From contig CAJNDT010006135.1 in NCBI GenBank assembly GCA_905221615.1, positions 1,898,089 to 1,962,088 of the forward strand: DNA of 64,000 nucleotides, read 5' to 3'. The notes under the pieces were generated by a model, which did not search any database, was not told where the DNA came from, and saw only the letters and a list, made by a program, of their open reading frames with translations. The stretch's first letter is position 1. Each line of letters begins with the position of its first letter. The stretch comes from Symbiodinium sp. CCMP2592 (Eukaryota; Sar; Dinophyceae; Suessiales; Symbiodiniaceae). The position numbers were made by a program, and so were the translations under genes. This document shows, in pieces, positions 9,425 through 18,550 of the stretch.

Positions 9425-9625
9425 TTGGAATAGTTTTGACTTCTCACAGCTCACCGATCGCGGTTCACTCAGAGGAAAACAGTGACAGAGTACATGTTGC
9501 ATGTGCTTCCACTTTATGACGCCGAACCTATCTTGCATTGCAGCTTCCATTATACTCGCATCATATTCGGACTGGCTCTAGGCATCGTGTTTCTGTAGAG
9601 GGGTGGGTCTACAGTCATAAGCACA
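9425..9625. other. Gap between the ATPase and transposase-like genes
   Basis: 201 bp without ORF on the plus strand and without a TGTTTATAAACA box. A short inverted pair (CTGTAGAG...GGGTCTACAG) lies at about 9592-9615, just before the third gene. Nothing else seen. Confidence 0.3.
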
Positions 9626-10876
9626 ATGCCAATGAAGCGTCCGGCGGCCGTGATGAATGAGCTTCAGGTCTTCGAAACGCATTTGAAGAAATGCCGCTGC
9701 GGAGGAAGCCTGTCCCCATCTCACGAGATCGAATCTACGCTCTATGACATGCTTGGCCGGATCAAGATCAAGGTACGGACGTGGAGATGTACCTCATATG
9801 CCTGTCGGAGAACTTTCGGTCCGAACTTCTCAGTCCAAGATTCCGAGAAGGTGAACACGGCAAACCCCATCGACGTGAAGAAGGCTCGTGCTTTATTCAT
9901 TTCCAACAAGGTCGGCTTTAGCTCGATTTTCTTGGAGTACCATGCCAGAATGGAGTTTCGGGCATGTGTATCGTCGAGGGCGGTACAGGATGTGTATCGT
10001 CACACCTTTGGTCTCAACACCAAGAAGCTATCAGGCCAGTGGAGAAAGACGTACGCCACTGCGATCGTCTATTACACGGCATTGACCGAGTTGTATCCCA
10101 TCGACAGACACTTGGACATCGTCATAGGGAAGGAGTTGTCACCGGAGACTCTCAAGATATACGAACACCACGTGCTCCATCATGTACTACCTCCTCACAA
10201 CAGGAAGACCGTCACAGAGGTGGTGGCAGACGGCCACGCGAAAGTACATATGAAATGTGCTAACAGCCACCGGCACGCCGGCAATCCTGGCAAACGTGGC
10301 AAGGATGCCATAAAGCCGTTCGGTCATGGGTGGTTCATGGTGGTGAACCCTGCCGATCAGCGCATCCTCTGGGCGAAACACATGTCCCAGCCGGAGGGGA
10401 ATGCAGTTCTGGAGGCCGCGCTCATGGATGTCATTCCCAAGTTTCCCAACCTCGACGGGGTCATCGTCGACCGAGCCTGTTCATTCCTTCCCCATGCTCG
10501 CCAGTTCAAGGTTATGAACCAAGTGAAGTACTGGGCAGTAGACGCTTTTCACGCGCATGGCCACACGAAGACATGCAAATGTAACCCGCTGTATCAGAAG
10601 CGTCTGAGCCTAAGGTTCAAACGCACCAACAGCAGTGCGGCCGAACAGGTCTTCAGTTGGTTCAGAGGTTATGCTCGTGTCCTAAATGGTTGCACACCGT
10701 CCAGACATGCCTTTAAGGTGTTGTATTTTTGCAAACTTCATAATGAAGCTGTGGAGTCCAAGAGCACTGACTACTTGGCCTCTTTTGTGAAGAAGGCAAA
10801 GAAATCCAGTAGGCCGTATTCCTGCAGTAAGAAGCCGGCAAGCAAGGTCTTGAAAAGGCCAAGCTCGAAGCGTTAG
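9626..10876 (+). CDS. Cassette ORF3: Cys-cluster plus DDE transposase-like protein
   Basis: 416 residues. The N-terminus carries a CxC...C-x4-C cluster (C23, C25, C55, C60), a probable zinc ribbon. The C-terminal half has an RNase H-fold transposase pattern: first Asp in VVADGHAK (D202), second Asp in GVIVDRACSF (D282), then a His/Cys insert AFHAHGHTKTCKC (H309, H311, H313, C317, C319), then Glu in SSAAEQVFSWFRGYA (E340). Order and the zinc-binding insert recall the Kyakuja-Dileera-Zisupton (KDZ) transposases, which often carry CxC cysteine clusters; that assignment is inference. The tail is Lys-rich (KKAKKSS...KRPSSKR), suited to DNA binding or nuclear import. Last gene of the cassette, intact. 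Confidence 0.65.
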   Translation: MPMKRPAAVMNELQVFETHLKKCRCGGSLSPSHEIESTLYDMLGRIKIKVRTWRCTSYACRRTFGPNFSVQDSEKVNTANPIDVKKARALFISNKVGFSSIFLEYHARMEFRACVSSRAVQDVYRHTFGLNTKKLSGQWRKTYATAIVYYTALTELYPIDRHLDIVIGKELSPETLKIYEHHVLHHVLPPHNRKTVTEVVADGHAKVHMKCANSHRHAGNPGKRGKDAIKPFGHGWFMVVNPADQRILWAKHMSQPEGNAVLEAALMDVIPKFPNLDGVIVDRACSFLPHARQFKVMNQVKYWAVDAFHAHGHTKTCKCNPLYQKRLSLRFKRTNSSAAEQVFSWFRGYARVLNGCTPSRHAFKVLYFCKLHNEAVESKSTDYLASFVKKAKKSSRPYSCSKKPASKVLKRPSSKR

Positions 10877-11126
10877 GACTAGCAGTGCCGGTATGAAAAG
10901 CAGTGCATGCATGTCGTCTTGCATGTGCAGGTAAACTAGTAACTTGTAATTAGTAAATCTGGCAAGCATGACTTGCCTGTTTTTTGTTTTCTTGAAGCCA
11001 ACCCACAGCCAAGGTATATTGGAGAGATGCAGTCGCAACTTGGAGACAGATATGATATAATATAAATATATATATATATATATATGCCTATACATGGAAA
11101 CATCTTCTATAAATTTACGAAGCGCA
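10877..11126. other. 3' flank of the cassette with a short (TA)n
   Basis: No gene. AT-rich, with a TA dinucleotide tract at about 11053-11086. Probably the 3' UTR and subterminal part of the element. Confidence 0.4.
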
Positions 11127-11185
11127 AAAACCCAGGCCCCACGACAGCCCACTCTCCAGAAAGGGCTACCATGGGGCCTGCGTTT
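11127..11185. repeat. Hairpin at the right end of the cassette
   Basis: AAACCCAGGCCCCACGACAG... pairs with ...GGGCTACCATGGGGCCTGCG across a 12-base loop (ACTCTCCAGAAA): a 23-bp stem with about 4 mismatches. One arm is inside the right 48-bp repeat. The left end has no such partner arm. Confidence 0.6.
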
Positions 11186-11204
11186 GGGACACATCACGTT
11201 TCGC
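11157..11204 (+). repeat. Right 48-bp direct repeat of the cassette
   Basis: Identical to 5955-6002 in the same orientation; followed directly by telomere-like TAGGGTTTAGGGG repeats. Confidence 0.9.
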
Positions 11205-11500
11205 TAGGGTTTAGGGGTTTAGGGGTTTAGGGGTTAGGGTTTAGGGGTTTAGGGTTTAGGGTTTAAGCGTTCAGGTTGTAGGGGCTCAGGGGTTTAGGGT
11301 TTAAGTGTTAAGGATTTAGGGTTGAGGGGTTTAGGGTTGTTTAGCGGTTTCGGGTTCAGGGTTTAAGGCTTTAGGGTTGAGGGTTTAGGGGTCCTGGTTC
11401 TGGCTTCATGGTGGGTTTGGGGGTTACCGGGTTGCGGCTTTAGGGGTTTAGGCTTTAGGGTTTAGGGGTTTAGGCTTTAGGGGGTTCAGGGGTCTAGTTT
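11204..11500 (+). repeat. Interstitial telomere-like TTTAGGG array
   Basis: Degenerate array of TTTAGGG and TTTAGGGG units over about 300 bp, starting at the edge of the cassette. Other arrays: 14062-14260, 18990-19050, 20552-20690, 22378-22500, 32940-33065, 55483-55600 and 63470-63720. Confidence 0.75.
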
Positions 11501-11528
11501 GGGACTTGGGGATTTGTCCTAGGTTCTT

Positions 11529-11595
11529 GATGTTGCTGCTTCTGGCTCTGCTGTTGCTGTTGTTGTTGTTGTTGCTGCTGCTGCTGTGTCTGTGG
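11529..11595 (+). repeat. Trinucleotide microsatellite (TTG/CTG)n
   Basis: Run of TTG and CTG triplets; the short ORFs across it (poly-Leu or poly-Asn/Ser) are not taken as genes. Confidence 0.8.
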
Positions 11596-11915
11596 CTGTA
11601 CTGTCTAAAAGCCCCACACCCTCTACCACAAACTTCTAAAATAAAGTGCATAAGCAACTGCGCTTATCGACAGAAAGTACTACATCTCAGGGTCCGTGCC
11701 TGAATCCTAGAGTAACGAGAGATTCTTCCATTCTAGGAAAAGAACCCTGTATTGGACTTCGAGTTTAGGATTTAGGGCTCCGTTAAATCAACCCGTTAAT
11801 AATACCCTTGACAGAACCCTAAACCCTAAACCCCAGACCCCTAGACCCCTAAACCCTGGACCCCTAAACCCCTAAAGCCTTAAACCCAAACCCTCTTGTT
11901 TAAGGGCCACTCTCC

Positions 11916-11985
11916 CTTGGTGGAGGCCCCCGAGCCAGCCGACCTCACGAACGAGGTGAAGAGCATCCACCGCGCCGCCGCCTCT
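11916..11985. other. GC-rich coding-like island, strand uncertain
   Basis: Plus strand reads VEAPEPADLTNEVKSIHRAA; minus strand reads AAARWMLFTSFVRSAGSGAS. Minus is preceded by CCCAAAAAAG, a possible acceptor. No family recognised. Confidence 0.3.
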
Positions 11986-12309
11986 TTTTTGGGTTTAATT
12001 CGGTTTTAGGGGTTTAAGAAGTTTAGGGTTCTAACGTTCTAGAGTCTAGGATCTACGGCCTAGTTTAGGGTTCAGGCTCACCTAGACTCCCCAATTCCCC
12101 TCAAATACACCCCTAAATACCCACTATTATAAACCCTAAACCCTAAATCCTAAACCTTATTAAGGGTCCCTCCTTTTACCCTTATTATAAGACCCTAAAT
12201 TAAAGGGCACTTGGGGAGTGCAGGGCTCAGGGTCAAGGGCTTGAGGACTTTCGAGGTTCAGGGGGCATAGTGGTACCATATATGGAGCCTGATACTCTAA
12301 CCCCTATAG

Positions 12310-12416
12310 AACCCTTAAAGGAAGCCTTAAAGGAGCCCTTAAAGGAAGCCGTAAAGGAGCCCTTAAAGGAGCCCTTAAAGGAACCCTTAAAGGAGCCCTT
12401 AAAGGAACCCTTAAAG
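12310..12416 (+). repeat. 12-bp tandem repeat (CCCTTAAAGGAG)n
   Basis: About nine copies of CCCTTAAAGGAG/CCCTTAAAGGAA in tandem; in frame it would give repeated PLKE, which I take as a chance ORF. Confidence 0.8.
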
Positions 12417-12471
12417 TGTATCTGGAGCCTCTGGGGGACTTTAAAGGTTCAGGGCGTTAACGCCCCCGAGC

Positions 12472-12528
12472 CTGACCCTCCAGGACGGCCAACCGGATCT
12501 CCCCCCGCTTCACGACCGGAGCGTCCAC
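12472..12528 (-). CDS. Candidate small exon, 19 codons
   Basis: Minus strand, exactly 57 nt in phase 0 between GCAAG and a GC donor (GTCAG|GC). Reads VDAPVVKRGEIRLAVLEGQ. Same strand as, and just downstream of, the two exon candidates at 12660-12930. No family recognised. Confidence 0.45.
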
Positions 12529-12659
12529 CTTGCGTTGAGGGCTTAGGGCTTTTGGGCTTTTGGGTTTAGGGTTCAGGGGTTTAGGGTTTGGGCTTTACGG
12601 AATTTAGGGCTTGTCCTTAGGGCTTGTCCGTTTAAATTTGATGTTTCTCTGACTGAAGC

Positions 12660-12732
12660 CCCACGATCGGGAGGGACCCGAGAGCCCGGGATTGCAGCGT
12701 GATACGCTTTTGGTTGTTGGCACGCCAAACAT
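12660..12732 (-). CDS. Candidate exon downstream of the MITE-filled intron
   Basis: Minus strand after CTCCCAG: MFGVPTTKSVSRCNPGLSG and onward (SWGFSQRN). Joined to the exon at 12848-12930 the frame stays open across the join. Its 3' boundary is uncertain. No family recognised. Confidence 0.45.
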
Positions 12733-12847
12733 CTGGGAGTTTCCGAAAATTAGGGGTACTTTGTTTTGGGGCCTTGTTATAAGGATCCTACTATTTAGGG
12801 TACTATATTAGGGTCCCCTTTTGTCGGAAACTCCCATGTGCCCTCAC
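12733..12847 (-). mobile_element. 115-nt candidate introner: family J palindrome as an intron
   Basis: Minus strand: after ...CTGTGG comes GTGAGG (consensus donor), then the ~101-bp palindrome GGGAGTTTCCGA...CGGAAACTCCC, whose end supplies the acceptor CCCAG before ATGTTTGG. The element fills almost the whole interval between two open coding-like segments. Family J copies also lie at 22017-22120, 56147-56251 and 63911-64000. Confidence 0.55.
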
Positions 12848-12930
12848 CCACAGAAACGCCAAGTCCACGACCGACATCAAACTGCCCCAAACCGTTGCAA
12901 ACACATGAACGCCAGTTTGAAGAGGTAGTT
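12848..12930 (-). CDS. Candidate exon upstream of the MITE-filled intron
   Basis: 83 nt on the minus strand between TATAG and |GTGAGG. Reads LPLQTGVHVFATVWGSLMSV then VDLAFLW, a hydrophobic segment. Splicing to 12732 gives an open frame of over 50 residues. Possibly a membrane protein; family unknown. Confidence 0.45.
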
Positions 12931-13056
12931 CTATAGGGGACTTAATAATTACCATGGGGGTTCCTTCAAAAAGGGGTCCATATAAGGGTTACTATAAGGG
13001 ATACTACAAGGGTACTATATCTGTAAAACAGCAACGCTCTGTGTAGGTCAGGGGGC

Positions 13057-13105
13057 GGATGCCGCCCTCGCCTCTCGAAGCAGCGTCTGCAACGCTACGC
13101 CGGAC
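13057..13105 (-). CDS. Candidate small exon
   Basis: GC-rich island on the minus strand after ATGCAAG; reads SGVALQTLLREARAASAP. Helical and charged like the other islands. Boundaries uncertain. Confidence 0.35.
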
Positions 13106-13656
13106 CTTGCATATATTATTATTGAATGGTCTTAATACCCGCGGAATACAGTAGTACTTGGGCTACACAGTTCATGAGGCTTGCAGTAATGCTATCACGA
13201 TTTGTCGCCAGTTGCGACTATCATTTGTAACAACTATCAATGTAGTTGTTAACGGTGCTACCAAAGCTGACATACTTATTGTTTAACTTTTTCTCTGCTA
13301 ATGGAACAAACAATGAAGACTGTAGCTAAAAAACTACCACGACTGTTGCCCTTGTACACGAGACGCGACTGGTTCATATTCTTAGTCTTGCCACTGTTAC
13401 TACACCGCAGCCTATGAGGACTGAGTTTTGGTTGGGAAAGGTTTTCTTTGTCAGTGCTACTACCCAGACCCCCGGGAGGATCCAAAAAGTGGATCCCTTA
13501 ATGGTGGTCCTACAAATCACCCTTAGTAGTATAGGGCCCCAAATTAGAGGATCTACTTTCGAAGTGCCACTAGTAATTAATCGAAATGAATTCAATAGGG
13601 ACAGGGGGGTCCGCCATGGGGCCCATGAGGCATGTCGACACCGTGTAGAACCCTCA

Positions 13657-13761
13657 TGGGTAGTTGTCAAAATTAGGGTCCTTTTTTGGAACCCTATTAT
13701 AATACGGCACCTAATATTTCGGGTTCCCAAAAAGGGGGACCGTAATTTTGACAACCACCCT
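13657..13761. mobile_element. Palindromic MITE, family E
   Basis: About 105 bp, arms GGGTAGTTGTCAAAATTAGG and CCTAATTTTGACAACCACCC style. Other copies: 15094-15196, 19529-19593 (internally deleted), 21688-21790, 32074-32166 and 60090-60192. Confidence 0.65.
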
Positions 13762-13779
13762 CATAGATCCTCTAGTATA

Positions 13780-13885
13780 CTACTATTTGCTTAAGAACCA
13801 CCAAAAAATAAAAAATATATTCCTTATAGGGATAATATAGGGATTATTTTTTTTATTTTTTGGGGGGTTCTTAAGCAAATAGTAG
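13780..13885. mobile_element. Palindromic MITE, family K, with 4-bp target duplication
   Basis: 106 bp, ends CTACTATTTGCTTAAGAAC and complementary GTTCTTAAGCAAATAGTAG. Flanked by TATA on both sides (13776-13779, 13886-13889). A second 106-bp copy at 42675-42780 is flanked by GACA on both sides. Confidence 0.8.
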
Positions 13886-14061
13886 TATAACTAAGTTCCT
13901 GAGCAGCCCCGTTATAACAAGGGCACCCATTTTCCCTACTATTGGGTCTTAGTCGGGGGACCCAAGGAGACAACGCGCAAAAGGGTCCTACTCAGGAACC
14001 TGGAGAAAAGCCTAGTCTCTTATATTATCGCGCCTTTGATAAAGCCCGAAAGTTAGAACAT

Positions 14062-14260
14062 TGAAAACCCTAAACCCTAAACCCTAAGCCCTAAACCCTA
14101 AACCCTAATGCATGTAAGCTCGGCAGTCCCTAACTTACCCTCAAACCCTGAACCCTTAAACCCTAAACCCCTAAACCCCAGGCCCTGACCCTAGACCCTG
14201 AACCCCTAAACCCTAAAACCCCTAATCCCTAACCCCAAACCCCTGTGCCCTAAACTCTAT
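14062..14260 (-). repeat. Interstitial telomere-like CCCTAAA array
   Basis: Two clusters of CCCTAAA and CCCCTAAA units (14062-14110, 14145-14260) with short non-repeat DNA between. Confidence 0.7.
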
Positions 14261-14398
14261 ACCATACTTCCCATAGTTTAGGGTCCTTAAGGTAGTGCAG
14301 GATTTATATCACCAACCCTATAAACCCTAAAACCCTGTAGATTCATAGATCCCTTTAGAGGAACCCTAGGATTTATATCATCAATCGTTGGGGAGCAC

Positions 14399-14469
14399 CT
14401 CGCATAGCTCGAAGATGTCTCGTCTAAGGCGGCTTCCAGCTTCCTCCGCACGGCGGCCTTTTGAAGACA
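14399..14469 (-). CDS. Candidate small exon
   Basis: 71 nt between CTGCGCAG and GCGAG|GTGC on the minus strand, a canonical AG/GT pair. Reads CLQKAAVRRKLEAALDETSS then SYA. Helical, charged; no family recognised. Confidence 0.5.
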
Positions 14470-14486
14470 CTGCGCAGGGAGGGCTT

Positions 14487-14589
14487 ACCCTGAGGCTCCT
14501 GGACCCTCGTAGTGAGATCCCAAACCTTAGCCCCGAAAGCCCGAACCCTCCCCCAGAAAGCCCATGACCCCTGTCGGAGCCTTAGGGTA
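14487..14589. mobile_element. Palindromic MITE, family T
   Basis: About 103 bp with ends TACCCTGAGGCTCCTGGACC and GAGCCTTAGGGTA. Other copies: 18287-18391, 28407-28506, 31717-31815, 38509-38611. Lies 17 bp from the exon candidate at 14399-14469. Confidence 0.6.
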
Positions 14590-14783
14590 AGGATATAGAT
14601 TTAGGGGTTTAGGGTTGAGGGGTTTTAGGGATTTTAGGGTTTGAGGATATAGGGTTTAGGGTTTAGGGTTGGGGGTTTAGGGGTTTAGAGGTAAAGGGGC
14701 GTAGGGTTACCTCAGGATCCAATAGCCTACTGTTTCAAGGCTTATACCGCATATTCGAGTGGCCATAACCTACTGTGTTGTAC

Positions 14784-14881
14784 CGTTGATGATATAAATC
14801 CTGCATTACTTGAAGGACCCTAAACTATGGGAATTATGGTATATTCCCTATTATGGGTAATGCAGGATTTATAACATCAAC
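14784..14881. mobile_element. Palindromic MITE, family A
   Basis: 98 bp, CGTTGATGATATAAATCCTG ... CAGGATTTATAACATCAAC, flanked by TA-containing DNA. Confidence 0.65.
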
Positions 14882-15093
14882 CCTAAACCCTAAACCCCCT
14901 ATAGATCCCTTAAAGGGGCCCCTTAAAGGTACCCCCTATAGATCCCTTTAAAGGAACCCCAGGATTTATATCATCAACCGTAGGGCTTGGCGATAACCCT
15001 GGCCAAACTGAAGGCCCTAACCTGCAAAACCCTACAGCCCCAAGTTTGTTTTAGGGTTTAGGGATGTTTAGGGTTTAGGGGCTTAGGGTTACT

Positions 15094-15196
15094 TGGGTGG
15101 TTGTCAAAATTATGGTCCCTTTTGGGGTACCCTAAATATTAGGTGCCATATCATATTAAGGACCCAAAAAGGGAACATAATTTTGACAACCACCCA
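15094..15196. mobile_element. Palindromic MITE, family E
   Basis: 103 bp, arms TGGGTGGTTGTCAAAATTAT and ATAATTTTGACAACCACCCA. Confidence 0.65.
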
Positions 15197-15807
15197 CTTT
15201 GAAGCCCAGACCCAAAAGCCCTAAACATGGCCCAAAACCCGTTCACCCGACCCCCTGTCAGGGCTTTGCCTCTAGTCTGCGTTGTAGCTCCTTTTTTGAC
15301 TTACCTTATAAGAGCCTGCACATACAACTGGTTTAACCGACAAAGGAACTACAGTGGAGACTGCAAACTTCTGTAAACCCCAAGCCCTGAAGCCCTAAAT
15401 CCCAAAACCTCTAAGGATAGGGTTCAAAAGCTTCAGTGCCTACAACGGCGACTTATTTTGGGCTCTGAAGTCTCTAGACGCAACCTGATCGGTCTGCTTG
15501 GAGTACTAGAGTTACTAGGGATATAAGGAATCATAATCGGGAGCGCTGAACACGAAAGCTCTTGAGGGTACAGGTAATAACTGCGTGGACGTGGCAGTCG
15601 CTGCACGAACGAAGCGAAGATTCAGTGCTTGACATGCAGTGCCTACATGTCTACCTGTACCTTAAGGACCAAACGAATCCTGACAGGGTTTCGGCCTCAG
15701 TTTCTTACAAGACAATGCGGCCCTTACGTTTCAGGGCCATCTAATCTTTTAGGCAGGGTTTAGGGTTTAAGGTCATCCCTGAACGGGACCCAAATTTAGA
15801 GAACTGC

Positions 15808-15886
15808 CTTAAAGGTCCGGGCCTTGTTTTCCTCGTCCACCACGTTGTGCCGTGCCTGGCTACCCGGCTTCAGGCACAGGGCGGAG
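15808..15886 (-). CDS. Candidate small exon
   Basis: 79 nt on the minus strand between ACGCGAG and TTTAAG|GC. Reads SALCLKPGSQARHNVVDEEN then KARTFK. No family recognised. Confidence 0.45.
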
Positions 15887-16032
15887 CTCGCGTTAATTTT
15901 AAAGAGGTTTTCATAATCGGGATCCTTTAAGGGCTTGAATGAGGGTTCTATCAGGGCTTTGGGGTGTAACGGTCCATGTACCTATATTGTGTATACTTAA
16001 GCCTTAGAGTACCTATGAGCCTCTTTAAGAGA

Positions 16033-16092
16033 TATATATATATATATATTCTGTATATATATATATATATACATACGTACATACATACAGAT
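16033..16092. repeat. TA/CATA microsatellite
   Basis: TA dinucleotide tracts followed by CATACATA; the ORF across it (poly Tyr-Ile) is not a gene. Confidence 0.85.
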
Positions 16093-16919
16093 AGGCGCAT
16101 GGAGCCGCAGAGTTCGGGCTCCAGGGTTCTGCGAGGATGCTATGCGGATATTATAGTTACAATTATTACAATTCTGTAGAGTTCTATATATAGAGTATTT
16201 TTGGGCTCTGTAGATTTCTTATCAATAACACAAACTCACAACACCACGTGCTTTAGGAATCTACCCAAAATTGTACCTTAATGGTTATGTTGTAAAAGTC
16301 CGTACTCCTTCACCCAATACTTGTGGAGTTTCCAAATTCAGGGCTATAGGAATGTAGCTAGCTGCTCTACCATATACTACAAGTCCCGTAGGCCCATTTT
16401 TCCAAGATAATCATTTGGTTTAATTTAGGCCACAGCTATGCAAAGCTGTTCGGAGAACCCGACAAAATAACCCGGAACCCTTAGGATCCAAAAACCCAAA
16501 AGGTCCCAGGTACTGTTCACACTGTTACGGGGGCGTTACTCGCGATTCCTGACCTGATACAGAAACCCTGCACTCTACATAGCTACTTAGCACTCTTAGG
16601 GATTCAGGTTGTCCCTATTCGGCACAAACGAGCCAAAGTATATACTATATGCGTACATGCACCCTTAGGCGTATACAACCTTGAACTATGATGAAGAACA
16701 TTCTATAGCTACAGCGAAGTGTATCGATCTGTGGGGATGCGGTGGATACTGACCTACGGTAAGCAGAGTCACAGCACACTTAACACAGTTCAATCGCTCT
16801 CTAACCCCCCACACCTTATAAGCCCCAAACCTGCAGCCAACATAGATCCTGGAATGTTGTAGGTTCAGGAGACGGGCTGATGCATACATGCACATATGCA
16901 TGTATATATACATTTACTT

Positions 16920-17150
16920 TCATACATATGTGCGCACACGCAAACACACGCACACACATGCACACACACAGACACACACATATAGACATACATATATGCA
17001 TATTCGTTGTCATATAAAGATGCATATCCATATGCAATTACATATCCACATGCATGTACATATACATATACGCATATATGAACACATGTACATACATACG
17101 TACACACATATCTAAATCCGTATCTATATCTTTCTCTATATATCTATCTC
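16920..17150. repeat. CA/TA-rich microsatellite block
   Basis: Mixed CACACA, CATATA and TATCTA repeats; several His/Cys/Met-rich ORFs across it on both strands are low-complexity artefacts. Confidence 0.8.
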
Positions 17151-17271
17151 TATATCGAGTTCTGTCTCCAGCCCAATCTCTTTTCTGATATCTTTTATAT
17201 TCATGTGACTCATGTTCATGTAATTACCTCAACCCTTAAACCCCTACAATGCAACCCGTTCTGTTGGAAGC

Positions 17272-17362
17272 CTCTTGCAAAGCTTCGAGAAATGATGGAT
17301 CGAAGAAGCCCGCACCGGCAGCTTTCCTGCAGAGGGCATGGGAGCCAAGACTCACGGCCTTA
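17272..17362 (-). CDS. Candidate small exon
   Basis: 91 nt on the minus strand between TCAGATAG and CAAGAG|GC. Reads KAVSLGSHALCRKAAGAGFF then DPSFLEALQE. No family recognised. Confidence 0.45.
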
Positions 17363-18107
17363 CTATCTGAAGAAGGGGTTTAGGTTTTGGTAAGGTTTTT
17401 TGGTCCTTGGGTCTTTGCGGGTTTACGGTTTACTTGGAGGGTCGTGGGGCTTGGTTACTTTAAGGCTCATAAGAATCATAATCCAATTTGGACCCCGTTT
17501 AGGGTATGTATAAGTCTACTTACGACCCAGTTGCTAAGTCCCCGACCCTCCGAGTCCCCGTACTCCTCTGACTTAAGGTTTTCTACGGCTTGCAAAGGGT
17601 TGCCCCAAAAACCTCGATCCCTGACTCTCATTCAGGGTTTGGGATTAAGGTTCAACTCATCGAGTTCTTCACTTAGGCTTTTCGTAAGAAGTTCAGGAAT
17701 TCGGATTGAGTTCATACCATGTTGAGTGAACACCCTGGTCATAGACCCCGCCCCACCCTCCCCCGAAGACCGACATACATCACACTACTTGCCTAGATTT
17801 CATGTGAAGCTCCTAGCACTGTCACCCTTACAGAAATCCTGCGAAACCCTATCAGGCCGCGCAGGAAACCTTAGAGCCTGGTTTGCAGAGGTCATAGGCC
17901 CCAAAAAGTGTAAAGTTTCAGTTCTATGATAGGAGATAATCTTCTCCCCTGAAAATTTGGGGATCATGTTATTATGCATTTAACTGAAACACAAGTGTTT
18001 AGTGCACTCATTCATCTACCAACCTACAGGCTCCATAGATAGTACCATTATGGAAACAGGTCCAAAAGACCATCTTTACTGTCTTCACGGACCTATTTGC
18101 ATAATAG

Positions 18108-18135
18108 CTATATATATATATATATATATATATTA
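18108..18135. repeat. (TA)n microsatellite
   Basis: About 13 TA units interrupting a family N palindrome arm (TACCATTATGGAAACAGGTC nearby). Confidence 0.8.
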
Positions 18136-18213
18136 TGTATGGACCTTAAACCATAGAACCCATAAAGGAACCCTGAAAGAATCCTCTCTGCAAGAACCCC
18201 GTTCAGTTCTTCC

Positions 18214-18266
18214 CTCCTCAGGCTGGCTGCTGCCGACACCGCTGCGTCCGGATAGCCGCGACCTCG
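18214..18266 (-). CDS. Candidate small exon
   Basis: GC-rich island; minus strand reads RGYPDAAVSAAASL after CCGGCGAG. Lies next to the family T element at 18287-18391. The plus-strand reading is also open, so the strand is uncertain. Confidence 0.3.
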
Positions 18267-18550
18267 CCGGTCGAGGGTTTAGAGACTACCCTAAAGCTCC
18301 TGGACCCTCGTAGTGAAATCCCAAACCTCAGCCCCCAAAGCCCCAAACCCTCCCCCAGAAAGCCCATGACCCCTTTTGGGAGCCTTAGGGCAGGGTTCAG
18401 GATGTTGAGGGTTTTAAAGGCTCGGGGTTTAGGGATTAGGGTTCAGGGTTCGGGATAAGGGATTAGGGTTTAGAGGTTTAGGGATTAGGGATAGTCTGGC
18501 AGTGGCCAACTGCTTGCCGGCCGGACCGTTCGTGGGAGCTCATCCCAGTC

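Larger units (their letters stand above)
5955..11204 (+). mobile_element. Three-gene cassette bounded by a 48-bp direct repeat
   Basis: A 5.25-kb unit with three plus-strand ORFs, bounded by a perfect 48-bp direct repeat (5955-6002 and 11157-11204). Inside there are no MITEs and none of the surrounding repeats, so composition changes sharply at both ends. Gene order is unknown Ser/Thr-rich protein, AAA+/SF3-like ATPase, Cys-cluster plus DDE transposase-like protein. Palindromic boxes precede the first two genes and a hairpin overlaps the right repeat. The ORFs look intact. I infer a DNA transposon or related integrating element; a transposase with an ATPase partner recalls Tn7-type logic, but the family is unrecognised. 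The 48-bp repeat is long for a target duplication and could instead be an element-encoded end. Confidence 0.7.

Noticed and set aside
5955..11204. The 48-bp repeats read as LTRs of a retroelement
   Set aside because: Too short, no primer site or polypurine tract, no reverse transcriptase; the genes look like a DNA element.
12270..12569. 99-aa ORF with repeated PLKE
   Set aside because: Comes from a 12-bp tandem repeat of the surrounding non-coding motif.
16816..17115. Several overlapping Cys/His/Met-rich ORFs
   Set aside because: They are translations of CA/TA microsatellites on both strands; low complexity only.
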